Source of the DNA: Candidatus Fermentibacterota bacterium
GTDB taxonomy: Bacteria; Fermentibacterota; Fermentibacteria; Fermentibacterales; JCC-6
DNA: 43,161 nucleotides
Direction of reading: 5' to 3'
NCBI GenBank assembly: GCA_030609965.1
Contig: JAUWSQ010000020.1
Span: forward strand, 1 to 43,161
How positions within the stretch are numbered: position 1 is the first letter of the stretch; each line of letters starts with the position of its first letter. The translations under genes and the position numbers were made by a program. Positions 9,401 through 15,980 of this stretch are shown piece after piece. The notes beneath the pieces were generated by a model. That model saw only the letters and a list, made by a program, of their open reading frames with translations, was not told the origin of the DNA and did no database searches.

Positions 9401-9531
9401 TGGCCAAGGTCAACTTTGGGAAAGTAATCGATCCCAAGCTGCGTTACTGCAAACAGCCCGGCACCAGCCATTACTATGAAGATCATAAGGAAAGTAACTC
9501 TTCTTCTTATAGCAAGTCCTGGAAGGCTCAT
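6463..9531 (-). CDS. RND-family efflux transporter (HAE1/AcrB type)
   Basis: A 1022-residue inner-membrane proton-driven exporter of the hydrophobic/amphiphilic efflux (HAE1) branch of RND pumps. It has the usual plan: one N-terminal membrane helix, a large periplasmic loop opening with LGIDYFPKVDLGQISVVT, a membrane bundle from about 335, a second periplasmic loop, and a C-terminal bundle. The proton-relay region in helix 4 reads GMIVDNSVVVLENI, with Asp400 followed by Asn401 rather than the AcrB Asp-Asp pair, which is common in non-proteobacterial HAE1 pumps. The ATG overlaps the stop of the membrane fusion protein by 4 bases, so the two are translationally coupled. No TolC-type outer-membrane channel is encoded nearby, so one must be supplied from elsewhere. 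Confidence 0.96.
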   Translation of the reverse strand: MSLPGLAIRRRVTFLMIFIVMAGAGLFAVTQLGIDYFPKVDLGQISVVTILPGAGPSEVEGLITEIIEDAVSGVEGVETVVSVSKNGVSMITLELKNSADIDQAEIDIRDAVDRVKSQLPDGATDPIIMAMESSMKPLIMVTFSSDIMNGTQIRQLVDEDISPRLGRVEGISSVVISGGQVRQINVEVDPVLLAETRIPISRVYGALSSVGGDQPGGDIRDGNMEFAVSVKSGFDNLQSIRELVIGDQGDRHVRLEEVAVIVDGHAEQTEYTHLNQGEAILLVFRKSSDANTVNTCNRLESAIIEVSEEYAGTLETEIIYNQERFITGSMKDLMLTAVQAILLAAVVLTFFLGSVSNAGIISLSMPLSFVASFAMMYLLGVSLNIMSLAGLSISIGMIVDNSVVVLENIHRWRREGEGRAEAAEHGAGQVGMAVTASTLTTVAVFIPMLFVPGMTGQIFRDLSLTIAAALFISLFVSQSLIPVLASRSKNLIKQHSERALSTKIQRWLERLEERYSRAIGWFTEHSKFVFIPVILLFVISVFVMRFIPKTFLPEPKEGLIEIDISLAPGTGLEFTDSLLVEIEGRILEIIEPGDLDNSYLNTGKQEGMGALFGSSSSANGELSLYFVRESERSRSIEYYDTAIRDLLRSVPGIEYSLTSGMPIGNDLPVSIVIYGRDLDELRSVGELVKSEMKRIPGTVDVSFSMENQLMQIDFVPDENVLFLRGRSPVAIGLEVTVGILGLDATTYTENNQEYDVNLRYSEEDRSSLEAMAGIIAYGMPLDAWGSFQNTLAPEEIGRRNRTRTVEVSCRIAGRALGDVASDVDVMMDTLDLSGHRYEILGDIKDRGEAFGTMAIAIGVAIILVYMIMASQFESLLEPFIIIVEVPLAMIGVIWTLFLTGTTMGLTALVGLLMLAGIVVNNGIVFVDYANQLRRKEGMSSRDAIVMAGRKRMRPILMTAITTILALMPLAIGATESSVMWAPMARTVAGGLAVATVLTLVVLPCLYVKLDRWHKDSRSFAPK

Positions 9532-10589
9532 CGCTGCACCACCCGTGCAGGAGAACCATCATCAACAAGATGATGACCAAGATAAATAACCGAGTCTCCC
9601 GGTTCGACCCCCATGGTTATTTCAAAATTCGTCCCGTTGATTATTCCGATTTCAACCTGAACTATCTCGACAGCACCATTACGGATAAGTGCCGTCTCCC
9701 ATGAGGATTCATCATTGTGAATCAGCACCCGAAGGGGAAGAACTACTGTATCTTCCGAGGTTTCAAGCCCTATAGTTGCAGTTCCGGTCATCCCCGAACG
9801 GAGCCTGCCGGAACTGTCATGGAACTGAACCATCACTGAAACCAGTCCCGATAAGGGATCAACAGAAGATGAAAAGGAGACTACTTCTCCTGGAAAGAGG
9901 TCTGAGGGGTAATGTGAAGTGCCGAGGACAACCGGCAGACCTTCGGCCAGATAATGCAGATGTCGACCGGAGATCAGCAGTTCTGACTTCATGATACCAC
10001 CGTCTGCTATTGAAATTAGAGGGCCCGAAGCAAGGTAGCCCTCCCTTGCCCAGACACGGGTGACTGTCCCGCTGAACGGTGCCAGTATCTTTCCGCTTTC
10101 CTCCATGCTGCTTGCATTTTCGTATCCTGCAAAAGCCTGCCTGACGTTTGCTTCTGAAGCCGCTGATGCGGCTACGGCCATTTCGTATTCATTTTCGCTT
10201 ATAGCTCCATCCAGCCTTAGTCTCCCTGCCCGGCGAAGGTTAGCCTGAGCATTTGATGCTGCCGTTCTGGCAGCCGTAAGCTGTGCTGATGAAGCGGAAA
10301 CAGCGCTGCTGTACTGCTGATCCGTTGAAAGCTCAACAAGGATATCCCCCTCCTGAACTTCATCACCTTCGCGGGCGGTAACTGCAAGTATTCTACCCGG
10401 ACTCATAGCGGTAATGACAGCTTCGCTGCCCGATTCGAGCCTGCATGCAGCGACAACTGTTGAACTTATCACCTGTGTTTCCGCTACCATCACTGTTACC
10501 GGGATGGATTTATCAGCTGTTTTCTCCGGTTGACCGCAGGATACCAGCAGAAGAAGAACCGGTACAAGCCTTACAATGATCCTTTTCAT
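9528..10589 (-). CDS. RND membrane fusion lipoprotein (AcrA/HlyD type)
   Basis: The periplasmic adaptor for the RND pump, 353 residues. The N-terminus is a lipoprotein signal with a lipobox L-V-S-C ending at Cys18, so the mature protein should be anchored by lipid. Then come a barrel-sandwich half with the biotinyl-lipoyl-like sequence AREGDEVQEGDILVEL, an alpha-helical hairpin rich in Ala (about 90-150), the returning lipoyl half (GKILAPFSGTVTRV) and a C-terminal beta-barrel. It sits between the TetR regulator and the pump with 4-base overlaps on both sides, giving a tightly coupled three-gene operon. Substrate specificity cannot be read from the sequence. Confidence 0.95.
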   Translation of the reverse strand: MKRIIVRLVPVLLLLVSCGQPEKTADKSIPVTVMVAETQVISSTVVAACRLESGSEAVITAMSPGRILAVTAREGDEVQEGDILVELSTDQQYSSAVSASSAQLTAARTAASNAQANLRRAGRLRLDGAISENEYEMAVAASAASEANVRQAFAGYENASSMEESGKILAPFSGTVTRVWAREGYLASGPLISIADGGIMKSELLISGRHLHYLAEGLPVVLGTSHYPSDLFPGEVVSFSSSVDPLSGLVSVMVQFHDSSGRLRSGMTGTATIGLETSEDTVVLPLRVLIHNDESSWETALIRNGAVEIVQVEIGIINGTNFEITMGVEPGDSVIYLGHHLVDDGSPARVVQR

Positions 10590-11185
10590 TTTGATGCCGC
10601 CATCCCATCAAGAAGAATCTTCCCGACTGCGTCAATGTATTTCACGCTCAGTTCATCCTCGTCCGTATCCTCGTCAAACCACGCTGCATTCCTGCTGCGG
10701 GAGATGAACCACATCTCGCAGATGGACATGAAACAGATGACGAACATTCTTGGATCTATGTCATCCCTGAATATTCCCTTCTTCTGCAGTTCCCCAAGCC
10801 TGGTGATAATTTCACTTCTCACTTCAGGGGGAGGACAGATCCATAGAGATTGTTCTGCATCGAGCCACGCCAGCATCCGTACGAACTGGGGGTTATCGCT
10901 GAGAAACTCAAAATAGGTTGTGTGATTCTTCTTTGCCCTTACTGCCTCCAGGCCGTCTGCAGCAATGGATGACACCATCTCTATCATCCTGTCCGGAAGT
11001 TTTGCCAGGGATACTCTTCTTTGAATGACATCATCCCACAGCTCACGTTTTGATGAGAAGTAATGATATAGAAGGCTCTTTGCAACATGAGCCTGCTCAG
11101 CAATGCTTTTCATGGAAGAGCCGGAGAATCCATTGTTGACAAAAATCTCCTCGGCTGCATCCATTATGCTTTCTTTTGTACTCAT
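10586..11185 (-). CDS. TetR/AcrR-family transcriptional regulator
   Basis: A 199-residue repressor-type regulator. The N-terminal helix-turn-helix (about 8-50) has the TetR pattern: AAEEIFVNNGFSGSSMKSIA, then the recognition helix around HVAKSLLYHYFSSK. The C-terminal two-thirds should bind the effector. The frame stays open to 11278, but I place the start at 11185: this ATG has AGGTGG just upstream, the family domain begins there, and the promoter and operator at 11213-11257 would otherwise lie inside the coding region. As first gene of the regulator-adaptor-pump operon it most likely represses its own operon and is released by a pump substrate. Confidence 0.93.
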   Translation of the reverse strand: MSTKESIMDAAEEIFVNNGFSGSSMKSIAEQAHVAKSLLYHYFSSKRELWDDVIQRRVSLAKLPDRMIEMVSSIAADGLEAVRAKKNHTTYFEFLSDNPQFVRMLAWLDAEQSLWICPPPEVRSEIITRLGELQKKGIFRDDIDPRMFVICFMSICEMWFISRSRNAAWFDEDTDEDELSVKYIDAVGKILLDGMAASK

Positions 11186-11212
11186 GAACCACCTATCCTC
11201 GGAGTGACTGAC

Positions 11213-11226
11213 TGACCGTTCGGTCA
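11213..11226 (-). promoter_or_regulatory. Palindromic operator for the TetR regulator
   Basis: TGACCG-TT-CGGTCA is a perfect 6-2-6 inverted repeat between the -10 box and the ribosome binding site of the TetR gene. This half-site resembles operators seen for TetR regulators of RND pumps (GACCG/CGGTC with a 2-base centre). Its position just after the -10 would block transcription, fitting autorepression. Confidence 0.75.
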
Positions 11227-11229
11227 ATA

Positions 11230-11257
11230 AAGATACGCAAGAAATCTGATCTGTCAA
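11230..11257 (-). promoter_or_regulatory. Promoter of the TetR-RND operon
   Basis: Reading the - strand, TTGACA (complement of 11252-11257) and TATCTT (complement of 11230-11235) are 16 bases apart, a good sigma-70-type pair. The operator follows four bases downstream of the -10. Confidence 0.7.
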
Positions 11258-11284
11258 TGTCCGGGAATCGAAACTCATCCGGGT

Positions 11285-12673
11285 TCAGTTATACTGTTTC
11301 TGCTTAAGCTCCGGATGTTCGGCAATGTAATCAAGATACAGTTGAGTGGATGCCATTTTGGGAAGAATTCCCTGATGAACCAGTTCTTCAAGATTACTGA
11401 GGATTATTCCTGTTTCGGACGGTGATCCATCGTCTGCTATCTTCATCAGTACTTTCCCGAGATCTCTGGGAAGGACCCGCCTGCGGGTATCGGGAGTAAG
11501 CCTTTGCAGTCTTTCCCGCAGCTCTGCCATCCTCCCTGCCCCTTCGGAAGCGTAGGGTTCGGTATGGGCAGCTATATCAGCTCGCGCAAGATCCAGCAGA
11601 AGGTCCAGGTATTCTCCGGATTCAATCGCAAGTTTTCTTACCGCCCTGTCTGACCATTCTCTGGAGTAAAGCACAGGCCTCATGTGATTTGCAACCAGAA
11701 AGGATAAACACTTCCTTTCCTTTCTTGAGAACCTGAACCTGTCGGCTGTTTCTGCAGCATAATCAGAGCCAATCTTCTCATGGCCGTAATAATGTGTATT
11801 TCCATCTTCATCAACGGTTCTGCACGGAGGTTTTCCTATATCATGCAGAAGGGCCGCCCAGCGAAGACATGTTCTGCTGCCTTCTGTATTTTTCAAAACA
11901 TCAAGTGTGTGCTCCCAGACATTACCGTAATGGGCTTTGCCCTGGGGCATACCGTCCTGCATGAACATTACAGTGAACTGCGGTATCATATCCTGAAGAA
12001 TTCCCGTATCCCTCATCATCTGCAGAACTCTGGACACCTCTTCACCGTCATCGGCTGTAAGGAGGAAGTCCATTTCCATTTTCCAGCGTTCCCTCGAAAT
12101 ATCCACTATACAGTTATGCTGCTTCCCGATTGCTTCCAATGTCTTTTTCTCGATTGAAAAACCAAGGCGGCAGGCGAAACGGAACGCCCGGAGCATACGC
12201 AGCGGGTCTTCACTGAAGGTTTCTTCAGGATTCAGAGGAGTCCTGATAACCTTATCCTTCAGATCCTTCCGCCCGTTAAGCGGATCGATAACAGCACCCC
12301 TTTCATCCATCGCCATGGCGTTTACGGTAAAGTCGCGCCTTACGAGGTCCTCCTCAAGATTCACGCCGAAGACAACAGCTGGGTGACGGGAACCCTTGCG
12401 GTAACTCTCCTTGCATCTGTACGTGGTTATCTGGATCTCAGCCGGATCGGAATCAGTGTCAATGATGGCAGCAACGGTTCCGAATTCCATTCCGACCGGG
12501 ATAACCCGGAAGCCTCCCGATCCAAGTATGTCCATCGTAACTTCAGGTCTGGCGCTTGTGGTAAAATCGTAATCTCTGGTTTTCAATCCCAGCAGTCGGT
12601 CCCTTACGTAACCGCCGACAAGGTACAGTTCTTCCCCGCTCTCATGGAAAAGGCTGAAAAGCATCTCAAGCAT
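11285..12673 (-). CDS. cca: CCA tRNA nucleotidyltransferase with HD domain
   Basis: A 462-residue class II tRNA nucleotidyltransferase that adds or repairs the 3'-CCA end of tRNAs. The nucleotidyltransferase head shows LVGGYVRDRLLG at 18-29, the metal-binding pair Asp34-x-Asp36, and RRDFTVNAMAMD at 112-123. The neck and body follow (EDPLRMLRAFRFACRLGF). A C-terminal HD phosphohydrolase domain has His255 and the LLHDIGK motif with His277-Asp278, as in many bacterial CCA/poly(A) polymerase proteins. A proper CCA enzyme and a poly(A) polymerase cannot be told apart with certainty. AGAGGTGA precedes the ATG. A TATAAT at 12729-12734 (- strand) may be its -10. It diverges from the Gate-domain gene. 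Confidence 0.93.
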   Translation of the reverse strand: MLEMLFSLFHESGEELYLVGGYVRDRLLGLKTRDYDFTTSARPEVTMDILGSGGFRVIPVGMEFGTVAAIIDTDSDPAEIQITTYRCKESYRKGSRHPAVVFGVNLEEDLVRRDFTVNAMAMDERGAVIDPLNGRKDLKDKVIRTPLNPEETFSEDPLRMLRAFRFACRLGFSIEKKTLEAIGKQHNCIVDISRERWKMEMDFLLTADDGEEVSRVLQMMRDTGILQDMIPQFTVMFMQDGMPQGKAHYGNVWEHTLDVLKNTEGSRTCLRWAALLHDIGKPPCRTVDEDGNTHYYGHEKIGSDYAAETADRFRFSRKERKCLSFLVANHMRPVLYSREWSDRAVRKLAIESGEYLDLLLDLARADIAAHTEPYASEGAGRMAELRERLQRLTPDTRRRVLPRDLGKVLMKIADDGSPSETGIILSNLEELVHQGILPKMASTQLYLDYIAEHPELKQKQYN

Positions 12674-12760
12674 TTGATCTCACCTCTATCAGAAGCAGAT
12701 ACACAATTTCCCCGTTCAGTCTATCCGGATTATACGAAAATTGATTATCTTCCGCAGAAT

Positions 12761-13741
12761 ATGAAAGGACAGAATTTGACTGTACTGGCAGCAGCATGGA
12801 AACAGATCAAAGAGGCTTCGGGGGTAAGCTTCATCCTCTTCCGGATAATGGTCCCTGTTGTTATCGCTGTTAAAATCCTCAGTGAGCTGGGTCTGGTAAA
12901 ATACATTGCGACAGCTTTTGAGCCTGTAATGAGCCTTGTGGGCCTGCCCGGTGAGATGGGGCTGGTATGGGCGACAGCTGTTATAACCAACATGTACGGC
13001 GGGATTGTCATATTCGCCTCAATTGCCCCGGGTCTTCATATGTCAACAGCCCAGCTGACCGTTATAGGCTGCATGATTCTTGTAGCCCACTCCATGCCGG
13101 TCGAGACCACCATCGCCAGAAAGACGGGTGTGAGAATACGCTTCATGATCCCATTTCGGATACTGTGCGCGCTTCTTTTCGGATTCATCCTTAACAGTAT
13201 TTACACTATGGGAGGTTTCCTTCAGGAGGAGGGAAGTATCCTCTGGGAAGCGTCACCCGGCAGCAGCAGCCTTGCTGCATGGGGCATCTCACAGCTGCGG
13301 AACCTTGCAGTCATATTCTTCATAGTACTCGTACTGATCATTCTTATGAAGATCCTGGATAAACTCGGTATAACCAGGCTTATGAACAGGATACTTGAAC
13401 CTGTTCTGACTTCGATGGGTATCGGAAAATCCGCCGGCACAGTAACCATACTTGGCATGGTTCTGGGTATATCTTACGGGGGAGGGCTTATCATCCGGGA
13501 TGTAAACTCGGGAAAACTCTCCAGCAGGGATGTGTTCTTCTCCATATCCCTCATGGGGCTTTCACATGCCATTGTTGAGGATACACTTCTGATGATGTCT
13601 CTCGGGGGGAGTATTACGGGTATTTTCTTCGGTAGATTAGCTTTCACATGGATTGTAATTTCATGCCTTGTGCGCTTCGTTGGAAAGATATCCGATACTG
13701 CTTTCCACAGGTATTTCTTCAGAGCCAGGAGTGTACTGTGA
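12761..13741 (+). CDS. Nucleoside-recognition (Gate) domain membrane protein
   Basis: An integral membrane protein of 326 residues with two Gate (nucleoside recognition) domains, related to the SpmA/SpmB and YjiH families. Each half has the same arrangement: PVVIAVKILSELGLVKYIA with AFEPVMSLVGLPGEMG in the first, and VLIILMKILDKLGITRLMN with ILEPVLTSMGIGKSAG in the second. This suggests internal duplication and a pseudo-symmetric transporter or channel. The substrate is unknown. The frame is open back to 12383 through the CCA gene, but that part is out of character and antisense to conserved CCA sequence. I take the ATG at 12761, although it has no strong ribosome binding site. The IMPACT-domain gene follows after 21 bases. 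Confidence 0.8.
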   Translation: MKGQNLTVLAAAWKQIKEASGVSFILFRIMVPVVIAVKILSELGLVKYIATAFEPVMSLVGLPGEMGLVWATAVITNMYGGIVIFASIAPGLHMSTAQLTVIGCMILVAHSMPVETTIARKTGVRIRFMIPFRILCALLFGFILNSIYTMGGFLQEEGSILWEASPGSSSLAAWGISQLRNLAVIFFIVLVLIILMKILDKLGITRLMNRILEPVLTSMGIGKSAGTVTILGMVLGISYGGGLIIRDVNSGKLSSRDVFFSISLMGLSHAIVEDTLLMMSLGGSITGIFFGRLAFTWIVISCLVRFVGKISDTAFHRYFFRARSVL

Positions 13742-13762
13742 CCAGCAATACAGGGAACTGCT

Positions 13763-14149
13763 TTGCCGGGTGGTAATGAAGGTTCCGGACAACCGGCAGC
13801 GGGTCCGAAAACCAGGGTTGGTGCCTGCAGATTTGCAGCAGGCGGTATTCGATTGGTCGCAGGGCAGGATCCTGCAAAAGCCCTGGAGGAGCTGCTCCGT
13901 CACTGCAGAATGCGCAAAGCCAGCCACGTAAGCTGGGCATGCAGGCTTACGCTGGAGGGAAGAATAAGTGAGATGAAAGGCGACGGGGGTGAAAGCGGTG
14001 CGGGAAATGTTATCCTGGACGTGCTGCGCAAATCCTCTACCGAGAATGCTCTTGTCGCGGTTGCCAGATGGTATGGAGGGAAACACCTTGGCGGGTTGCG
14101 CTTCCGCATTTACAGGAAGCTCACGTCGGAGATGCTCGAAACGCTTTAA
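13763..14149 (+). CDS. Minimal IMPACT/YigZ (UPF0029) domain protein
   Basis: A 128-residue protein made almost entirely of the UPF0029/IMPACT N-terminal domain. Recognisable blocks are KASHVSWACRL (usual AsHn-C-A-R), GDGGESGAGNVILDVL (usual DDGEP-GTAG-PIL-VL) and VAVARWYGGKHLGG (usual VVTRYFGG-LG-GG). The C-terminal DUF1949 half present in YigZ (about 200 residues) is missing, and the last motif lacks two residues of the LG-x-GG-L loop. Function is unknown; eukaryotic IMPACT regulates translation and bacterial YigZ may bind nucleic acid. The start is a TTG 21 bases after the Gate gene stop, with AGGG upstream. It ends six bases before the converging flavoprotein gene. Confidence 0.7.
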   Translation: MPGGNEGSGQPAAGPKTRVGACRFAAGGIRLVAGQDPAKALEELLRHCRMRKASHVSWACRLTLEGRISEMKGDGGESGAGNVILDVLRKSSTENALVAVARWYGGKHLGGLRFRIYRKLTSEMLETL

Positions 14150-14155
14150 CCCTTA

Positions 14156-14707
14156 CTACGTGCAAAGATCCTGTCCGGCAAGGAAAGCCCTTCTCATGAG
14201 CTCTTCATCTTCCATTACTTCTTCGGCGCTTTCCAGGGCGCACACCTGGACTGTTTCGGTGATATCAAGACCCGCCATACCCCATGCCTTCTTCATACTT
14301 TCGATCTGGCTGCTGAAAAGATCAGGATCGTCAGCCCCCTGAGTTACAACGAAGACGGTTTTCTTTCGTCCCAGCCTGCTCTTGAAGCCCTCTCCTATCA
14401 GGCTGAAAAGCCTGTCTGTAAAAGCCTTCATCTGGGCAGTCATATAGTAGAAGTAAATGGGTGTACCCAGGACTATACAATCAGCTTTTTTCAATTCCTC
14501 GAATAAAGGTTTCATATCATCATCAAGAACACATATCCCCGTCTTCCGGCACTTCATGCATGCATGACAGCCCATGATGTGAAGCAGCCCGATATGAAAT
14601 ACCGCGGAATCAGCTCCTTTATCATCTGCACCGCACAGAACCTGCCTCACCACCGCATCGGTAACACCGTCGGGTCTTGGACTTCCTACGAATGCTGCAA
14701 TTTTCAT
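14156..14707 (-). CDS. Iron-sulfur flavoprotein (Isf-like FMN reductase)
   Basis: A 183-residue flavodoxin-fold protein. The FMN phosphate-binding loop is GSPRPDGVTD near the start. A compact cysteine motif C47-x2-C50-x2-C53-x5-C59 matches the 4Fe-4S site of iron-sulfur flavoproteins of anaerobes, and GTPIYFYYMTAQMKAFTDR is the usual second flavin segment. These proteins shuttle electrons and have been linked to O2/H2O2 reduction in methanogens. The ATG at 14707 is preceded by GAGGGAAG; the frame extends to 14770 but that stretch overlaps the previous gene and adds nothing conserved. It is the last gene of the long - strand cluster, 13 bases after the acetyltransferase. Confidence 0.82.
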   Translation of the reverse strand: MKIAAFVGSPRPDGVTDAVVRQVLCGADDKGADSAVFHIGLLHIMGCHACMKCRKTGICVLDDDMKPLFEELKKADCIVLGTPIYFYYMTAQMKAFTDRLFSLIGEGFKSRLGRKKTVFVVTQGADDPDLFSSQIESMKKAWGMAGLDITETVQVCALESAEEVMEDEELMRRAFLAGQDLCT

Positions 14708-14720
14708 AATCGCTTCCCTC

Positions 14721-15953
14721 TCAATAATCCCAGTCAACTCTGGGAGCTGGAAGCCGGAGAATGCTGTCAAGTTTTCTAATCAGCTCCTCCGGTCCTGCCA
14801 GATCATCAGTTACGCAAAGTCCCGATGCCGGCCTTGCTCCGATCCACATCCTTGTGAAAGCGCCGACAGAAGCTTCCAGCAAGGGAAGAGAGCTGTCATG
14901 CCCGTTCTCCGCATGGGACCGGGGCCCCAGTGTAACTATGTAATTGCCGGATATTCCACGCCATGGAGCGTCATGTTCAAGATAATTCTCAATAGGATCC
15001 TTCAGTTGAAGATTGAAGGTAACCGAATCTCCGTGAAGTACGGTTTTCTCAAGGCACTTTTCCAGGTTGCATATACGGATCTGCCAGTATGCCATTGCTC
15101 TGCTTGTGGCTTCGTACTTGGATCTCTCGGTTTTTCTATAGTTCCTGAAGGGAGTCTTCAGAAGATCCTGCATCTGAATCGCTGCAGGCTCGTTGAGTTT
15201 TATCAGGTGAACCTGGTCACCAAGGTTCTTCAGAAGCCCCAGAAGCTCCAGAAGCTGAAAGTAATCACTGTAACACATCCAGCTGATGAAGTAGGGGCCG
15301 TGCTCACCCTCCGCGGATCTGCACCAGAAATGATGCGAGAGCAGTTCACTTTCAGGATCCATGTATCCGAGACCGAAACCTTTCTTGCTCCATTGCATCT
15401 CGGATCTCGTCGTCTCTTCGCGCAGAAGGGAAGCATTACCGTGAACACGCATCCTTGCCAGCCTGGACCTGTGGACAAGTTCCCAGTCATCCTTCGAAAG
15501 ACGAACCGGCGCAGGGGGCCTTACGTTCAGATTCAGGGAGTCAGGATCAAACCCGAGCCAGGTTTCGTAAGGTCCTGTTCCGAATCCAAGTTTATCGTAA
15601 TATCCCTGATCGAATATTCCCAGCCCTGCGAGGCAAGCCCCTTCTGCAGCATCAAGTGCTACCAGCTCAGCTGTTAACTTCCCCGCAAGACCTCTTCTTC
15701 TACCGACATAACTTGTTGTAACTCCGCATACGGCAGAAAGAGAGATATCATTTTCAAGATATCTGATCTGACCGGGTGAAGAGAGAACCAGGGCTTCAGC
15801 AATACCGTTGAGTTCAGCTATCAGGACGCGGCTGCCCTCCAGAAGAATATCCATAGCTTTTTCATGATCTTCATTTTCAATCCAGGCTATTTCCCGCCAT
15901 ATCCTGTGGCAGGCTTCCTTATCCTTATTCGGATCGAATTTTCTGTGTATCAT
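14721..15953 (-). CDS. Eis-like GNAT acetyltransferase with SCP2-like C-terminal domain
   Basis: A 410-residue protein with the three-part layout of the Eis (enhanced intracellular survival) family. The N-terminal GNAT domain includes AVCGVTTSYVGRRRGLAGKL, with the acetyl-CoA loop R-R-x-G-x-A, and then GIFDQGYYDKLGFGTGPYE. A second GNAT-like domain lies in the middle. The C-terminal domain is sterol-carrier-like and ends in a carboxyl-terminal aromatic (Tyr410), the position that serves as general acid/base in Eis. The acceptor could be an amine on a drug, protein or amino sugar. Its place behind the polysaccharide genes makes a sugar-modifying role possible but unproven. It is 27 bases downstream of the Wzz-like gene and 13 bases upstream of the flavoprotein. 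Confidence 0.78.
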   Translation of the reverse strand: MIHRKFDPNKDKEACHRIWREIAWIENEDHEKAMDILLEGSRVLIAELNGIAEALVLSSPGQIRYLENDISLSAVCGVTTSYVGRRRGLAGKLTAELVALDAAEGACLAGLGIFDQGYYDKLGFGTGPYETWLGFDPDSLNLNVRPPAPVRLSKDDWELVHRSRLARMRVHGNASLLREETTRSEMQWSKKGFGLGYMDPESELLSHHFWCRSAEGEHGPYFISWMCYSDYFQLLELLGLLKNLGDQVHLIKLNEPAAIQMQDLLKTPFRNYRKTERSKYEATSRAMAYWQIRICNLEKCLEKTVLHGDSVTFNLQLKDPIENYLEHDAPWRGISGNYIVTLGPRSHAENGHDSSLPLLEASVGAFTRMWIGARPASGLCVTDDLAGPEELIRKLDSILRLPAPRVDWDY

Positions 15954-15980
15954 GGTTTATCCATTGATGGACATACAGAA

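Noticed and set aside
9067..9573. Open + frame of 168 codons over the RND start
   Set aside because: It is antisense to the conserved RND N-terminus and the adaptor junction, and composition is that of a shadow frame.
12383..12760. N-terminal extension of the Gate-domain protein
   Set aside because: It is antisense to conserved CCA-enzyme sequence and not hydrophobic like the rest; the membrane protein begins naturally at the ATG at 12761.
14898..15677. Long + strand open frame of 259 codons
   Set aside because: It is fully antisense to the Eis-like acetyltransferase, whose motifs are clear; the + strand reading shows no family features.
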